Shown here one piece after another: positions 29,890-37,708 of a stretch of DNA of 60,111 nt. The notes under the pieces were generated by a model that was given only the letters and a program-made list of their open reading frames with translations, was not told the origin of the DNA and made no database searches. Position numbers and translations under genes: made by a program. How positions within the stretch are numbered: the stretch's first letter is position 1; each line of letters begins with the position of its first letter. Origin of the DNA: Acidimicrobiaceae bacterium (GTDB taxonomy: Bacteria; Actinomycetota; Acidimicrobiia; Acidimicrobiales; RAAP-2); the NCBI GenBank assembly GCA_003142095.1, contig PLON01000072.1, positions 64,480 to 124,590 of the forward strand. Direction: 5' to 3'.

Positions 29890-31308
29890 CTACGGAACGA
29901 TGATCATCCGAACCGTGTCGGTGACGGCCGCACCCCCCGACGACGAACCCGCCATCACGACGATCGGGTCGCCCGACTTGGCAAAACCCGTTTCCTTTAA
30001 CTGGGTCACGGCGTAATCGCAGAGCCCATCAATGTCACTGATCGGCGTGACGAATATCTCTTGAATACCCCAAGAGCTGCGAAGTTGACGACCGGTCGCG
30101 GTGTTGGGTGTAATCGCCACGATCGGCATCGGGGGACGAAAACGAGAGATCGCGCGGGCTGTCAGTCCGGATCGCGTGCAGGCCACGAGCGCGACGGCGT
30201 TCTCGTCCATCGCCGCTCGCCACGCCGCACCGGTGATGGCCGCAGTGACGCGCTGAGCCTGCGTGCTGGAGGCGACGAGATGTTGAATCCCAAGTCCCGC
30301 ACCCCATTCGACGTACGGAAAGGACTCTTCGGCGCGACGGACAATACGGTCCATCGTGACGACGGTTGCTACGGGGTCGTCGCCGATCGCGGTTTCGCCG
30401 CTCAACATGACGGCACTGGCCCCGTCAAGCACCGCGTTCGCGACGTCGGTCACTTCGGCGCGCGTTGGCACTTGGGCGTGGGTCATCGACTCGAGCATCT
30501 GGGTCGCCACCACCACTGGACGCGCATAACGGATGCCGAGACGCACGATCTCCTTTTGCAGATGGGGCACTTCTTCAATGGGTAGGCGAACACCGAGGTC
30601 GCCGCGCGCCACCATGAGTGAATCGGAGTGTTCGATGATCTCGTTGAGGTTCTCGATCCCTTCGCTCGTCTCGATCTTCGACATGATCATGACGTCGGGA
30701 CGTGAGAGCACGGCCCGAACGGACTCGACGTCAAAGCCCGATCGCACGAAAGAGACGGCGAGAATCTCGAACTCTTCGTCACGCAAGGCTTCGAGACGTA
30801 GTCGATCCTCATCGGTCGGCAGTCGGTCGTCCATGATCGACGACGGCAACGAGAGCCCGGGTTTACCCATGACTGCTCCCCCGGACGTCACTCGCGCCCC
30901 CACGGTCTGGCCAACTCGCGTCACGACAAGTGAGACGCCGCCGTCACCAATGTGCACTCGGTCGCCGAGCTTCAATTGACCAAGAACACGGTCTCGTTCG
31001 ACGGTGATTCGTTCGGCCGTGGAGCCCTCGCCGAACGCCTCGACGAGTTCGGTCTCTTCGCCGACGCCGAGGGGGACCGACGTTGTCCCAAAGGATCCGG
31101 CACGAATCTTCGGGCCCGGAATGTCCACCATGATCGCCAAATCTGGGGCAATGGCGCGCACTCGGCGCAAACGCTCGATTCCTGAGGGAATATCGCCGTG
31201 AGCGAAGGAGAGTCGAAAGACGTCTACACCCGCCATGGCGAGTTCTTGCAGCTTCTCGTCAGAGTCAGACGCCGGACCAATTGTCGCTACGATTCGCGTG
31301 CGCCGCAC
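29890..31308 (-). CDS. pyk: Pyruvate kinase
   Basis: Transfers phosphate from PEP to ADP in the last step of glycolysis. The 472-residue protein has the family's start RRTRIVATIGPASDSDE, the catalytic MIMSKIETSEGIEN (Lys and Glu of the metal site) and MVARGDLGVRLP, and VATQMLESM with a C-terminal allosteric domain (about 345-472). GTG 31308 is the start, after GAAGGGAA. Upstream lie several short inverted repeats (31333-31347 and 31384-31399) that may hold regulatory sites. Confidence 0.96.
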   Translation of the reverse strand: MRRTRIVATIGPASDSDEKLQELAMAGVDVFRLSFAHGDIPSGIERLRRVRAIAPDLAIMVDIPGPKIRAGSFGTTSVPLGVGEETELVEAFGEGSTAERITVERDRVLGQLKLGDRVHIGDGGVSLVVTRVGQTVGARVTSGGAVMGKPGLSLPSSIMDDRLPTDEDRLRLEALRDEEFEILAVSFVRSGFDVESVRAVLSRPDVMIMSKIETSEGIENLNEIIEHSDSLMVARGDLGVRLPIEEVPHLQKEIVRLGIRYARPVVVATQMLESMTHAQVPTRAEVTDVANAVLDGASAVMLSGETAIGDDPVATVVTMDRIVRRAEESFPYVEWGAGLGIQHLVASSTQAQRVTAAITGAAWRAAMDENAVALVACTRSGLTARAISRFRPPMPIVAITPNTATGRQLRSSWGIQEIFVTPISDIDGLCDYAVTQLKETGFAKSGDPIVVMAGSSSGGAAVTDTVRMIIVP

Positions 31309-31383
31309 GGCATTCCCTTCGTTTCTTTTGCAAAGTCTACGAGACTTAGCCCATGCCAGTTTCCGTACGTTCGCGCATGAGGT

Positions 31384-31413
31384 GTTACTTCAAAGTAACG
31401 GTTTGCGTAACGG
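31384..31413. promoter_or_regulatory. Cluster of GTTAC/GTAAC half-sites upstream of pyk
   Basis: GTTACTT-CA-AAGTAAC (31384-31399) is a perfect 7+7 inverted repeat, and GTAACGG recurs 12 bases on (31395 and 31407). The cluster lies 76 to 105 bases upstream of the pyk start, where an activator or repressor could bind. A smaller dyad, AAGTCT-ACG-AGACTT, lies at 31333-31347. Confidence 0.45.
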
Positions 31414-31482
31414 CACGTGCGTCGCGCGCTGATCACGGATACGTCTCACACTTTCGCGACTCGCTGACATCCGTCTTCTACG

Positions 31483-31522
31483 CGAGAGTCCCGCGCCACA
31501 CGTGTGGCGCGGGACTCTCGCA
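31483..31522 (-). terminator. Perfect 40-bp palindrome after the cysteine-synthase-like gene
   Basis: GCGAGAGTCCCGCGCCACAC is followed immediately by its exact reverse complement, giving 20 paired bases with no unpaired spacer. It lies 71 bases beyond the stop of the leftward gene at 31593. No T-run follows on either strand, so a U-less terminator or an mRNA-end stabiliser is the best reading, although protein binding cannot be excluded. Confidence 0.55.
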
Positions 31523-31592
31523 ATCGACAACGACTGCGGAGTTATTAGATACGGCGGCATTCACGCGGCCTGCGTCACGCCGCTGTAGACGA

Positions 31593-32519
31593 TCAGGGTA
31601 TCGTGGACGCCGGGATGAAGTACTCGCTCAAGTACTTCTCGCCCTCGTCACAGAGAATCGTGACGACGTTGGCGGCCTCGCCCAGTTCATCACGCACGCG
31701 GCGTGCGACCACCATGTTGGCGCCCGAACTCGGACCGACCAAAAGGCCGTGCTCGCGCGCGAGTCGGCGCATCTCTCGTACCGCGTCGTCGCTGTGCACC
31801 CCAACCACGCGGTCCACGAGCGAACGGTGTCGCTGGTAGATGGTCGGGATGAAGCCGTCCGCGATCCCCTCTATCTGGTGCAGTCCGGTATCGCCGCACT
31901 GAATGGTGCACGACTCACTGGGCTCGAGCGCGATGATCAACACGTTGGGGTTTACCTCCCGAAACGCTTGACCGACGCCGATCAACGTCCCGCCCGTGCC
32001 CACGCCCATCACGAAAGCGTCGGCCGAGAGATCGCTGGGCAGTTGGCCCAGTATCTCGGGACCAAGCCAGGTGCGATTCTCTTCGACGTTCCATTCGGAC
32101 TCAAACTGGTGTGGCGCAAAATAGCCGGGCTTGTCACCCAGGCGACTCGCTTCCTCAAGCGCTTCATTGACGTGAAAGGTGCCGACCCTCAGCATCTCCG
32201 CGCCGAAGGCGAGGGAGATGGCAGCGCGTTCGGGGCTAAGACCCTCGGGCATGACCACCAGCATCTTGTATCCGAGGACCGCGGCGACCATGCTCATCGC
32301 GTTGCCGGTGTTACCGCTCGAAGCTTCGACGATGGTGTCACCCGGGCGAAGGAATCCTTCACGCTCGGCGCGCTCAATGATGTAGCGGGCCATGCGTGCC
32401 TTTATCGAACCCGACGGGTTCAGATACTCCAGTTTCACGAAGATGCCGTCAACCTGGATCAATGGAGTGGAACCGATTGCCTCGAGCACCGTTGCTCCAG
32501 GGCGATAGTTGGCCGACAT
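31593..32519 (-). CDS. Cysteine synthase / cystathionine beta-synthase family PLP enzyme
   Basis: The 308-residue type II PLP enzyme has the PLP Lys in LNPSGSIKARMARYI (near 39), the substrate loop EASSGNTGNAMS and the phosphate-binding GVGTGGTLIGVG (near 175). It resembles CysK/CysM and cystathionine beta-synthases without extra domains. Either O-acetylserine, O-phosphoserine or serine plus homocysteine could be the substrate. ATG 32519 follows GAGGGGAG; the longer GTG-type reading lacks this. It lies 75 bases after the homospermidine synthase gene. Confidence 0.88.
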   Translation of the reverse strand: MSANYRPGATVLEAIGSTPLIQVDGIFVKLEYLNPSGSIKARMARYIIERAEREGFLRPGDTIVEASSGNTGNAMSMVAAVLGYKMLVVMPEGLSPERAAISLAFGAEMLRVGTFHVNEALEEASRLGDKPGYFAPHQFESEWNVEENRTWLGPEILGQLPSDLSADAFVMGVGTGGTLIGVGQAFREVNPNVLIIALEPSESCTIQCGDTGLHQIEGIADGFIPTIYQRHRSLVDRVVGVHSDDAVREMRRLAREHGLLVGPSSGANMVVARRVRDELGEAANVVTILCDEGEKYLSEYFIPASTIP

Positions 32520-32594
32520 TGGCTCCCCTCTCAAAACATCTCCGCTCACCATACGTCGTTGATCGATCCAAATTGTCTCACCTTGGAGGCGCGA

Positions 32595-34052
32595 TTACGG
32601 CACGAGGAAATTTGTGAACTGCCACGGGTCCTCCGCGTCAAGCGAACGACCTGACCATTGATCGAACCAGTCCGTGTGCGTCGAGACAGGATCCCAGTCG
32701 AGCGGTCCCGACCAGAGCGTGCCGACGTAAGGCATCGCAACGTCGAGCACGTCGCGCCACGGCAGCTCGTCGGGCACGTGGACGCCTTCGCGCGGAGAGG
32801 TGAGCATCCACGCCACCGCGCCAAGAATCGACGCGGCCACCTGAATTGTTGTCGCGTTCTGATGGGGCGCCAACGATCGAGCTTCGTCGATCGTTGTCTG
32901 CATACCAGTCCACCAAGCTTTGTAGGGGTGACCCATCACCAGCACGCCGAGCTCGTCGCGGCCCGAAATGATCTCGTCGTTCATGATGCGCTGACGATCG
33001 GGGTAGAGATAGTCGTTGCCCTCGAGCTCCACGAAGCTCGCCCATGCGGCGTCGCTCGGACAGTAGGCGTAGTGAACCGTCGGCCGATAGACCGCAGTGT
33101 CGCCCTCCCAGACTGTCAAGTGGTCACAGATCGTGAAAGCTTCACCGTGTCGAATCACCATGCCGACAATGGGGCCAGAGGGCACCGTTGACCGCACCAA
33201 CGTCTTGTGGGCCATCTTCGCCAAGCAGATCTGGTTACGCGGTCCCTCGCCTTCGTGGGTGAGCCCGAGAGGTGGCAGCAACTTTTCGTGCGTGCCCCAG
33301 CCCATCTCCGCGGGCGCTACGCCCTCTTCGTAGAAGCCGTCCACGCTCCAGGTGTTGACGAATTCGCCCACTTCTTTGGGGCGGTCACTGATCTGGGTGT
33401 CGCGTTCGGCGATGTGTATGGATTTCACGTCGAGAAGCTGTGCGAGCACGTTGAAACGCTGTGCGCTCAACGCCTCGGTAATGGCGTCGTGGCGTTTGGC
33501 GAGTAGTCCGTCGCGCAGCACTGCTTCGGCGATTTCACTCAGCGCCTGCTTCGTAAAGTGACTCACCAACCCGGGGTTGGCGCCGTGCTCGACAACCGCC
33601 GAGGGGCCGTCGTTCGCGCCCCAGCGAGCGAGTTGGCGACGCAGCGCCATGTGGCGCCAGTAGAGCGTGCGTTCTTGGGGCGAGGCACTCGCGGGATCGT
33701 CGTAGGGCGACCACACTTCGACCGAGGTATTCAGATAGCGAACGTTGTGGTCGCGACACCAGTCGAGCAGTTCGTCGAGCCCGATATTCCACGCGAGATC
33801 AATGAGCAGATCACCGTCGCCGAGCAGTCCGTCCAGCGTCGCTTCGAGGTTGTCCTTCGTGATCTCAATTTGGACGTAGTTCACGCCACGTTCGATCGAC
33901 GACGCGATCCGCGAGCGATTGTCGCGACTTTCGAGCACCGTGACCGACGCCGGATCGAGCTTGAATCTTTCGAGCAGGAGTGGCAACAGACACTGGGCTA
34001 CCGACCCACAACCAAGAATGACGACACGATCTGGCGCGACGAATTCGCTCAA
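32595..34052 (-). CDS. hss: Homospermidine synthase (saccharopine-dehydrogenase fold)
   Basis: The 485-residue protein begins with an NAD-binding motif VVILGCGSVAQCLLPLLLER and continues with VNYVQIEITKDN, DLLIDLAWNIG and VVEHGANPGLVSH, features of bacterial homospermidine synthase. The enzyme joins two putrescines, or spermidine and putrescine, with NAD as prosthetic group to make sym-homospermidine. The start is TTG 34052; a stop codon lies directly before it and the glycine motif follows 11 residues later, so no better start exists. It is 81 bases downstream of the SDR gene and may be co-transcribed with the mycofactocin operon. Confidence 0.85.
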   Translation of the reverse strand: MSEFVAPDRVVILGCGSVAQCLLPLLLERFKLDPASVTVLESRDNRSRIASSIERGVNYVQIEITKDNLEATLDGLLGDGDLLIDLAWNIGLDELLDWCRDHNVRYLNTSVEVWSPYDDPASASPQERTLYWRHMALRRQLARWGANDGPSAVVEHGANPGLVSHFTKQALSEIAEAVLRDGLLAKRHDAITEALSAQRFNVLAQLLDVKSIHIAERDTQISDRPKEVGEFVNTWSVDGFYEEGVAPAEMGWGTHEKLLPPLGLTHEGEGPRNQICLAKMAHKTLVRSTVPSGPIVGMVIRHGEAFTICDHLTVWEGDTAVYRPTVHYAYCPSDAAWASFVELEGNDYLYPDRQRIMNDEIISGRDELGVLVMGHPYKAWWTGMQTTIDEARSLAPHQNATTIQVAASILGAVAWMLTSPREGVHVPDELPWRDVLDVAMPYVGTLWSGPLDWDPVSTHTDWFDQWSGRSLDAEDPWQFTNFLVP

Positions 34053-34133
34053 TTAGAACCCCACAAAGACTCAAGGTGACGTTTGGCCACGAGCGAGCCT
34101 ACCGTCAATGCGATTTTGTACTGGTGCAGTAAA

Positions 34134-34919
34134 TTACGAGACCGTCATGCCACCGTCGACGGCGATGTCTGCGCCAGTGACTGCCGATGCGGACGCCGAG
34201 CACAGCCACACAATGGCCGCCGCAATCTCGGTTGGTTCGAGCAGGCGACCGATGGGTTGTTGGTGCGCGAACTCTTCGACGCTCGCGAGGTCGTAGATCT
34301 TCGCCGACGCTTCGAGGATCGCGGTGCGGGTCGATCCCGGACTCACGGCGTTGGCGGTGACGCCGTAGTGCGCCAGGTCCATCGCGACACCGCGGATCAA
34401 TCCGACAACGGCGTGTTTCGCGGCGCTGTAGGGCGCGAGATGGTAAAGACCAGTGTGTCCAGCCGCTGAGGCGACCGCCACGATGCGTGAATGCGCATCC
34501 TTGCCATTGGCGATGAGCACTGGTGCGGCGGCTTCGATCAGTCGCCGGGTGCCGAGTACGTTCACTGACCACACCGCGTCCCACGCGGCGTCGCTGATCT
34601 CCCAGAGTGGCGCCCCGGCACCGAGCACGCCCGCGCACGCGACGACCGCGTCTAGTCGACCGAAGTGGCGCGTCGCGGTCTCGACCGCGAGCTGCATGTC
34701 GGTAGCGCTTCGCACGTCTCCCACCAGTCCCAGTACGACGTCTCCGTGACGGGCCACGACGGCGTCGAGATCCGCCCGCGTCGCAAGTGCGTACGGAACG
34801 TCGGCAATATCGCGACAGCGATCCACGGCGATCACGTGGTAGTTCTCGTTCACCAGCGCGTCGACGGTCGCGGCGCCGATGCCGCGCGCGGCGCCGGTGA
34901 CGATGGCGACCCGACTCAC
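34134..34919 (-). CDS. Mycofactocin-coupled SDR-family oxidoreductase
   Basis: A 261-residue short-chain dehydrogenase. TGAARGIGAATVDAL near the N-terminus binds the nucleotide, and the catalytic Ser-Tyr-Lys lie in VASAAGHTGLYHLAPYSAAK (20 residues). The end, VTGADIAVDGGMTV, is standard. Its GTG start shares one base with the mftD stop, and SDR proteins next to mftD are a known group that keeps its NAD tightly bound and needs mycofactocin to be re-oxidised. That coupling is inferred from the context and from ALWEISDAAWDAVW-like features (here PLWEISDAAWDAVW). Confidence 0.85.
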   Translation of the reverse strand: MSRVAIVTGAARGIGAATVDALVNENYHVIAVDRCRDIADVPYALATRADLDAVVARHGDVVLGLVGDVRSATDMQLAVETATRHFGRLDAVVACAGVLGAGAPLWEISDAAWDAVWSVNVLGTRRLIEAAAPVLIANGKDAHSRIVAVASAAGHTGLYHLAPYSAAKHAVVGLIRGVAMDLAHYGVTANAVSPGSTRTAILEASAKIYDLASVEEFAHQQPIGRLLEPTEIAAAIVWLCSASASAVTGADIAVDGGMTVS

Positions 34920-36088
34920 TAGCCGAGCCTTCGAAAGAAGTCCGTGGGCGCGAGAACGTCGGTGCGGTCAAGTTCTTTGATGTCGGATTTGCCGAGTGCC
35001 AGAAGCGCCGAATCAATACCGCCGCGTATCACGTCAAGCACGTTCTCGACGCCGGCTTGGCCATTCGCGGCGAGTCCCCACAGGTACGCGCGTCCGACCA
35101 TGACGGCATTCGCGCCAAGGGCGAGAGCCTTCACGACGTCGCTGCCACGGCGCACGCCACCGTCAAGAAGAACTTCAATCTGATCTCCGACGGCGTCAAC
35201 GACGGCCGGCAGAGACCGCAAGGGTGCGGGAGTGCCGTCAAGATTGTTGCCGCCGTGGTTTGACACCGAGAGTGCGCTCGCGCCCAGATCGACCACTCGC
35301 TTCGCGTCGTCGACGCGACTCACGCCCTTCACCATGAAGGGTCCCTCCCACTGCGCACGCAACCACGCGACGTCGCTCCAGCTCGGCAGCGCGCTCTGCA
35401 TCCACTCGTAGTACGCGGCGAAGAACGTCGGGGGCTTCTCTCCTGGTGCGGCCATGTTGGGTGTCGTGAGCGTGGGCATGTGTCCCGTGCGGGCGAATGA
35501 CCAGAACCAACGAGGACGCGCGAGAACGTCGGGAGCCAATTTCATCACCGCTTTGAGATCAATCGTGTCGGGAATCCAGGGACTGCCCCAGTCGCGACCG
35601 TTTGAAAACGACCAGTCGAGGGTGAGGATGATCCCCTTGGCTCCGGCGTTCTTCGCGCGCTCGAGGCGTTGGACCATCGTGTCGCGATCGCCGGACCAGT
35701 ACATCTGAAAGAGAACCTGATCGCTGACGCCACAGACCTCTTCGAGCGAGTGGCTCGCGAACGAGCTCAGTCCCATCGCGACCCCGCGCGCCGCGGCCGC
35801 GCGAGCGACGGCGACTTCCCCTTCGGGATGAACCGCCTGTACGCCCGTGGGCGAAATGAGCACCGGCATCGAGACCGATTGGCCCATCACGGTCGTCGCC
35901 ATAGAACGTTCATTGGAGAGACCCGCCACGTGAGGCGCAAAACCGAGTTGGTCGAAGCTGGCGAGGTTGTCGTTCGACGACAGTCCCTTTTCCGAGCCCG
36001 CGACGAGGGCACCGTAGACCGACTTGGGCAGGCGTTTCTCGGCACGACGCTGCGCGACGGCCACCGTTTCAAACCACGAACTAGCCAC
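34919..36088 (-). CDS. mftD: MftD, pre-mycofactocin synthase (FMN alpha-hydroxy-acid oxidase family)
   Basis: FMN enzyme that oxidises the AHDP intermediate to the redox-active alpha-keto amide, pre-mycofactocin. The 389-residue TIM barrel shows WFETVAVAQRRAEKRLPKSV at the start, VLISPTGVQAVHPEGE, SVSNHGGNNLDGTPA (substrate-binding His) and LLDGGVRRGSDVV for FMN, all nearly as in mycobacterial MftD. I chose GTG 36088 (after GGGAG), which matches the mycobacterial start; GTG 36109 would add 7 residues. It is 52 bases downstream of mftC and overlaps the SDR start by one base. Confidence 0.95.
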   Translation of the reverse strand: MASSWFETVAVAQRRAEKRLPKSVYGALVAGSEKGLSSNDNLASFDQLGFAPHVAGLSNERSMATTVMGQSVSMPVLISPTGVQAVHPEGEVAVARAAAARGVAMGLSSFASHSLEEVCGVSDQVLFQMYWSGDRDTMVQRLERAKNAGAKGIILTLDWSFSNGRDWGSPWIPDTIDLKAVMKLAPDVLARPRWFWSFARTGHMPTLTTPNMAAPGEKPPTFFAAYYEWMQSALPSWSDVAWLRAQWEGPFMVKGVSRVDDAKRVVDLGASALSVSNHGGNNLDGTPAPLRSLPAVVDAVGDQIEVLLDGGVRRGSDVVKALALGANAVMVGRAYLWGLAANGQAGVENVLDVIRGGIDSALLALGKSDIKELDRTDVLAPTDFFRRLG

Positions 36089-36140
36089 ATTTCTCCCGTC
36101 ACGGCTCACCGCGACACTACCTGAGCGGTTTCGCTGATCT

Positions 36141-37256
36141 CTACGAACGCGACGTCAACGAAACGGACACCCGTCGCGAATGGTCCGGCGTTGAATGCGG
36201 TCGTATGGCGACCTGCTTTGTCGCCAAGGCACGCTCACCATGGCCAAAGACGCACTCGGGATCAGGGTCGGTCATCTCGAGACCCGTGAAGAACTTGGCC
36301 GCCATGCAGCCGCCCCGGCACGCGTCGTACGACCCGCACGACGCGCACGCGCCAGGGCTCGTGGGCTCGCGCAGCGATCGAAACAACTCGCCATCACTCC
36401 ACACGGCCGCAAACCCGTTCTCGCGGACGTTGCCCGCGAGGAACTCGTCGTGAATTACGAACGGGCACGCGTAGACGTCGCCAACGGGATCGATGAGGCA
36501 CACCACGCGCCCGGCGCCACAGAGGTTCAGACCCTCGAGAGGATTTCCTAGAGCGGAGAGATGAAAGAAGGAGTCGCCCGTCAAAACATTGGGACGCGCG
36601 AGCAACCACCGATAGAGCGCGCGACCTTGATCGAGCGTCGGGTGCAGATCGTTCCAGACGTCGGCGCCGCGACCTGACGGACGAAGTCGCGTGAGTCGCA
36701 GTTCGGCACCGTAGTCACGCGCGAGCGCCTCGAAGTCATCAAGCTGCTCCACGCTGTCGCGCGTCATCACGACCGAGATCTTGAACTGTCCAAAGTTGGC
36801 GAGGCGCAGGTTGTCCATCGCGCGCCGAGCGGCCGCGTAGCTTCCCCGACCTCGGATGCGGTCATTTGTCGCGGCGTCGGCGCCGTCGATGGAGACTTGA
36901 ATGTCGAGGTAGTCGATTCGCGCAAGACGTTCGGCGGCGGCTCGATCAATACGGGTGCCGTTCGTTGAGAACTTGACGCCAACGCGCTGCGCGACCGCGT
37001 GTTCGACCAATTCAAAAAAATCACGACGAACCATTGGTTCGCCGCCACCGATGTTGACGTAGAAGATCTGCATCGCCGCAATCTCGTCGATCAACTTCTT
37101 CGCCTCGCTCGTGGTGAGTTCGCGAGGATCGCGACGACCCGATGACGAGAGGCAGTGGGTGCAGGCCAGGTTGCACGCGTAGGTCAATTCCCACGTCAAA
37201 CAGATCGGTGCCGCGAGACCTCGCTCGAAGCGATCACGCAGTGACGACTCAGGCAC
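36141..37256 (-). CDS. mftC: MftC, mycofactocin radical SAM maturase
   Basis: Radical SAM/SPASM enzyme that decarboxylates the C-terminal Tyr of MftA and then forms the Val-Tyr lactam crosslink. The 371-residue protein has the 4Fe-4S motif CNLACTHC (near 27-34), GGGEPMVR (SAM-binding GGE) and a SPASM domain with CGAGRVVCLIDPVGDVYACP, CASCGSYDACRGGC and a last Cys at DPDPEC for two auxiliary clusters. GTG 37256 overlaps mftB by 8 bases. The sequence matches MftC closely, including the TWELTYACN lead-in. Confidence 0.96.
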   Translation of the reverse strand: MPESSLRDRFERGLAAPICLTWELTYACNLACTHCLSSSGRRDPRELTTSEAKKLIDEIAAMQIFYVNIGGGEPMVRRDFFELVEHAVAQRVGVKFSTNGTRIDRAAAERLARIDYLDIQVSIDGADAATNDRIRGRGSYAAARRAMDNLRLANFGQFKISVVMTRDSVEQLDDFEALARDYGAELRLTRLRPSGRGADVWNDLHPTLDQGRALYRWLLARPNVLTGDSFFHLSALGNPLEGLNLCGAGRVVCLIDPVGDVYACPFVIHDEFLAGNVRENGFAAVWSDGELFRSLREPTSPGACASCGSYDACRGGCMAAKFFTGLEMTDPDPECVFGHGERALATKQVAIRPHSTPDHSRRVSVSLTSRS

Positions 37257-37527
37257 TCAAGAGTCCCGAGCGGTGGAGCGACGCTAGCGCCGCGACGTAG
37301 CGCGCGCGCTGCTCACTCGAGACCAGTTCGTCAAGTGCGGCACTGACGTTGTCAAAGTCACCGAGACGGCGAACGAGTTCGACCAGATCGCGCGACTTGA
37401 GAAACACCAAGCGACGATTGCCGTGATGGTAGGCCAGTGCTCCGAACGCTTCGTCGCGCAGAGACACCTGTGGGCTCAACTCCCAATGGCTCGACTCGTC
37501 GAAGACGTCGATGCTCGTCGTCGACAC
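37249..37527 (-). CDS. mftB: MftB, mycofactocin peptide chaperone (RRE domain)
   Basis: A 92-residue PqqD-like RiPP recognition element that binds the MftA leader and presents it to MftC. Visible features are LSPQVSLRDEAFGALAYHHG and a following NRRLVFLKSRDLVELV helix. It begins with GTG 37527, only 3 bases after the mftA stop, and ends by overlapping mftC by 8 bases. Length and sequence fit the family. Confidence 0.93.
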   Translation of the reverse strand: MSTTSIDVFDESSHWELSPQVSLRDEAFGALAYHHGNRRLVFLKSRDLVELVRRLGDFDNVSAALDELVSSEQRARYVAALASLHRSGLLSA

Positions 37528-37530
37528 GGA

Positions 37531-37638
37531 TTAATAGACCCCGCACAGACCATCGATGGAGACCTCTTCGACCAGCAGCTCTTCGACCTCGGCGCTCACG
37601 TCGGTCGTCACTTCGTAGATCAGGGTTTCTGGCGTCAC
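37531..37638 (-). CDS. mftA: MftA, mycofactocin precursor peptide
   Basis: A 35-residue ribosomal peptide ending in SIDGLCGVY, the diagnostic C-terminus of MftA, where the last Val-Tyr is turned into mycofactocin. The N-terminal part is acidic (SAEVEELLVEEV) and serves as leader. GTG 37638 is chosen because the ribosome site GAGGAGG ends five bases before it; longer open reading upstream overlaps mftF and is not peptide-like. It is followed at 3 bases by mftB. The cleaving peptidase MftE is not encoded in the window. Confidence 0.93.
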   Translation of the reverse strand: MTPETLIYEVTTDVSAEVEELLVEEVSIDGLCGVY

Positions 37639-37665
37639 GATGCCTCCTCGACGTCCATTCTGCCT

Positions 37666-37684
37666 CGCCCGCGACGTGCGGGCG
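37666..37684. promoter_or_regulatory. Inverted repeat between mftA and mftF
   Basis: CGCCCGC-GACGT-GCGGGCG is a 7-bp dyad in the 70-bp gap between the divergent mftA and mftF starts, 27 bases from mftA and 24 from mftF. It could be an operator shared by both directions or a leader hairpin. No regulator gene of the MftR type is adjacent. Confidence 0.4.
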
Positions 37685-37708
37685 CAACACACATGAGAGA
37701 CTCCGATC

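Noticed and set aside
31353-32654. Long plus-strand open frame opposite the cysteine-synthase-like gene
   Set aside because: Overlaps a clear PLP enzyme on the minus strand and crosses the 40-bp palindrome; composition is that of a shadow frame.
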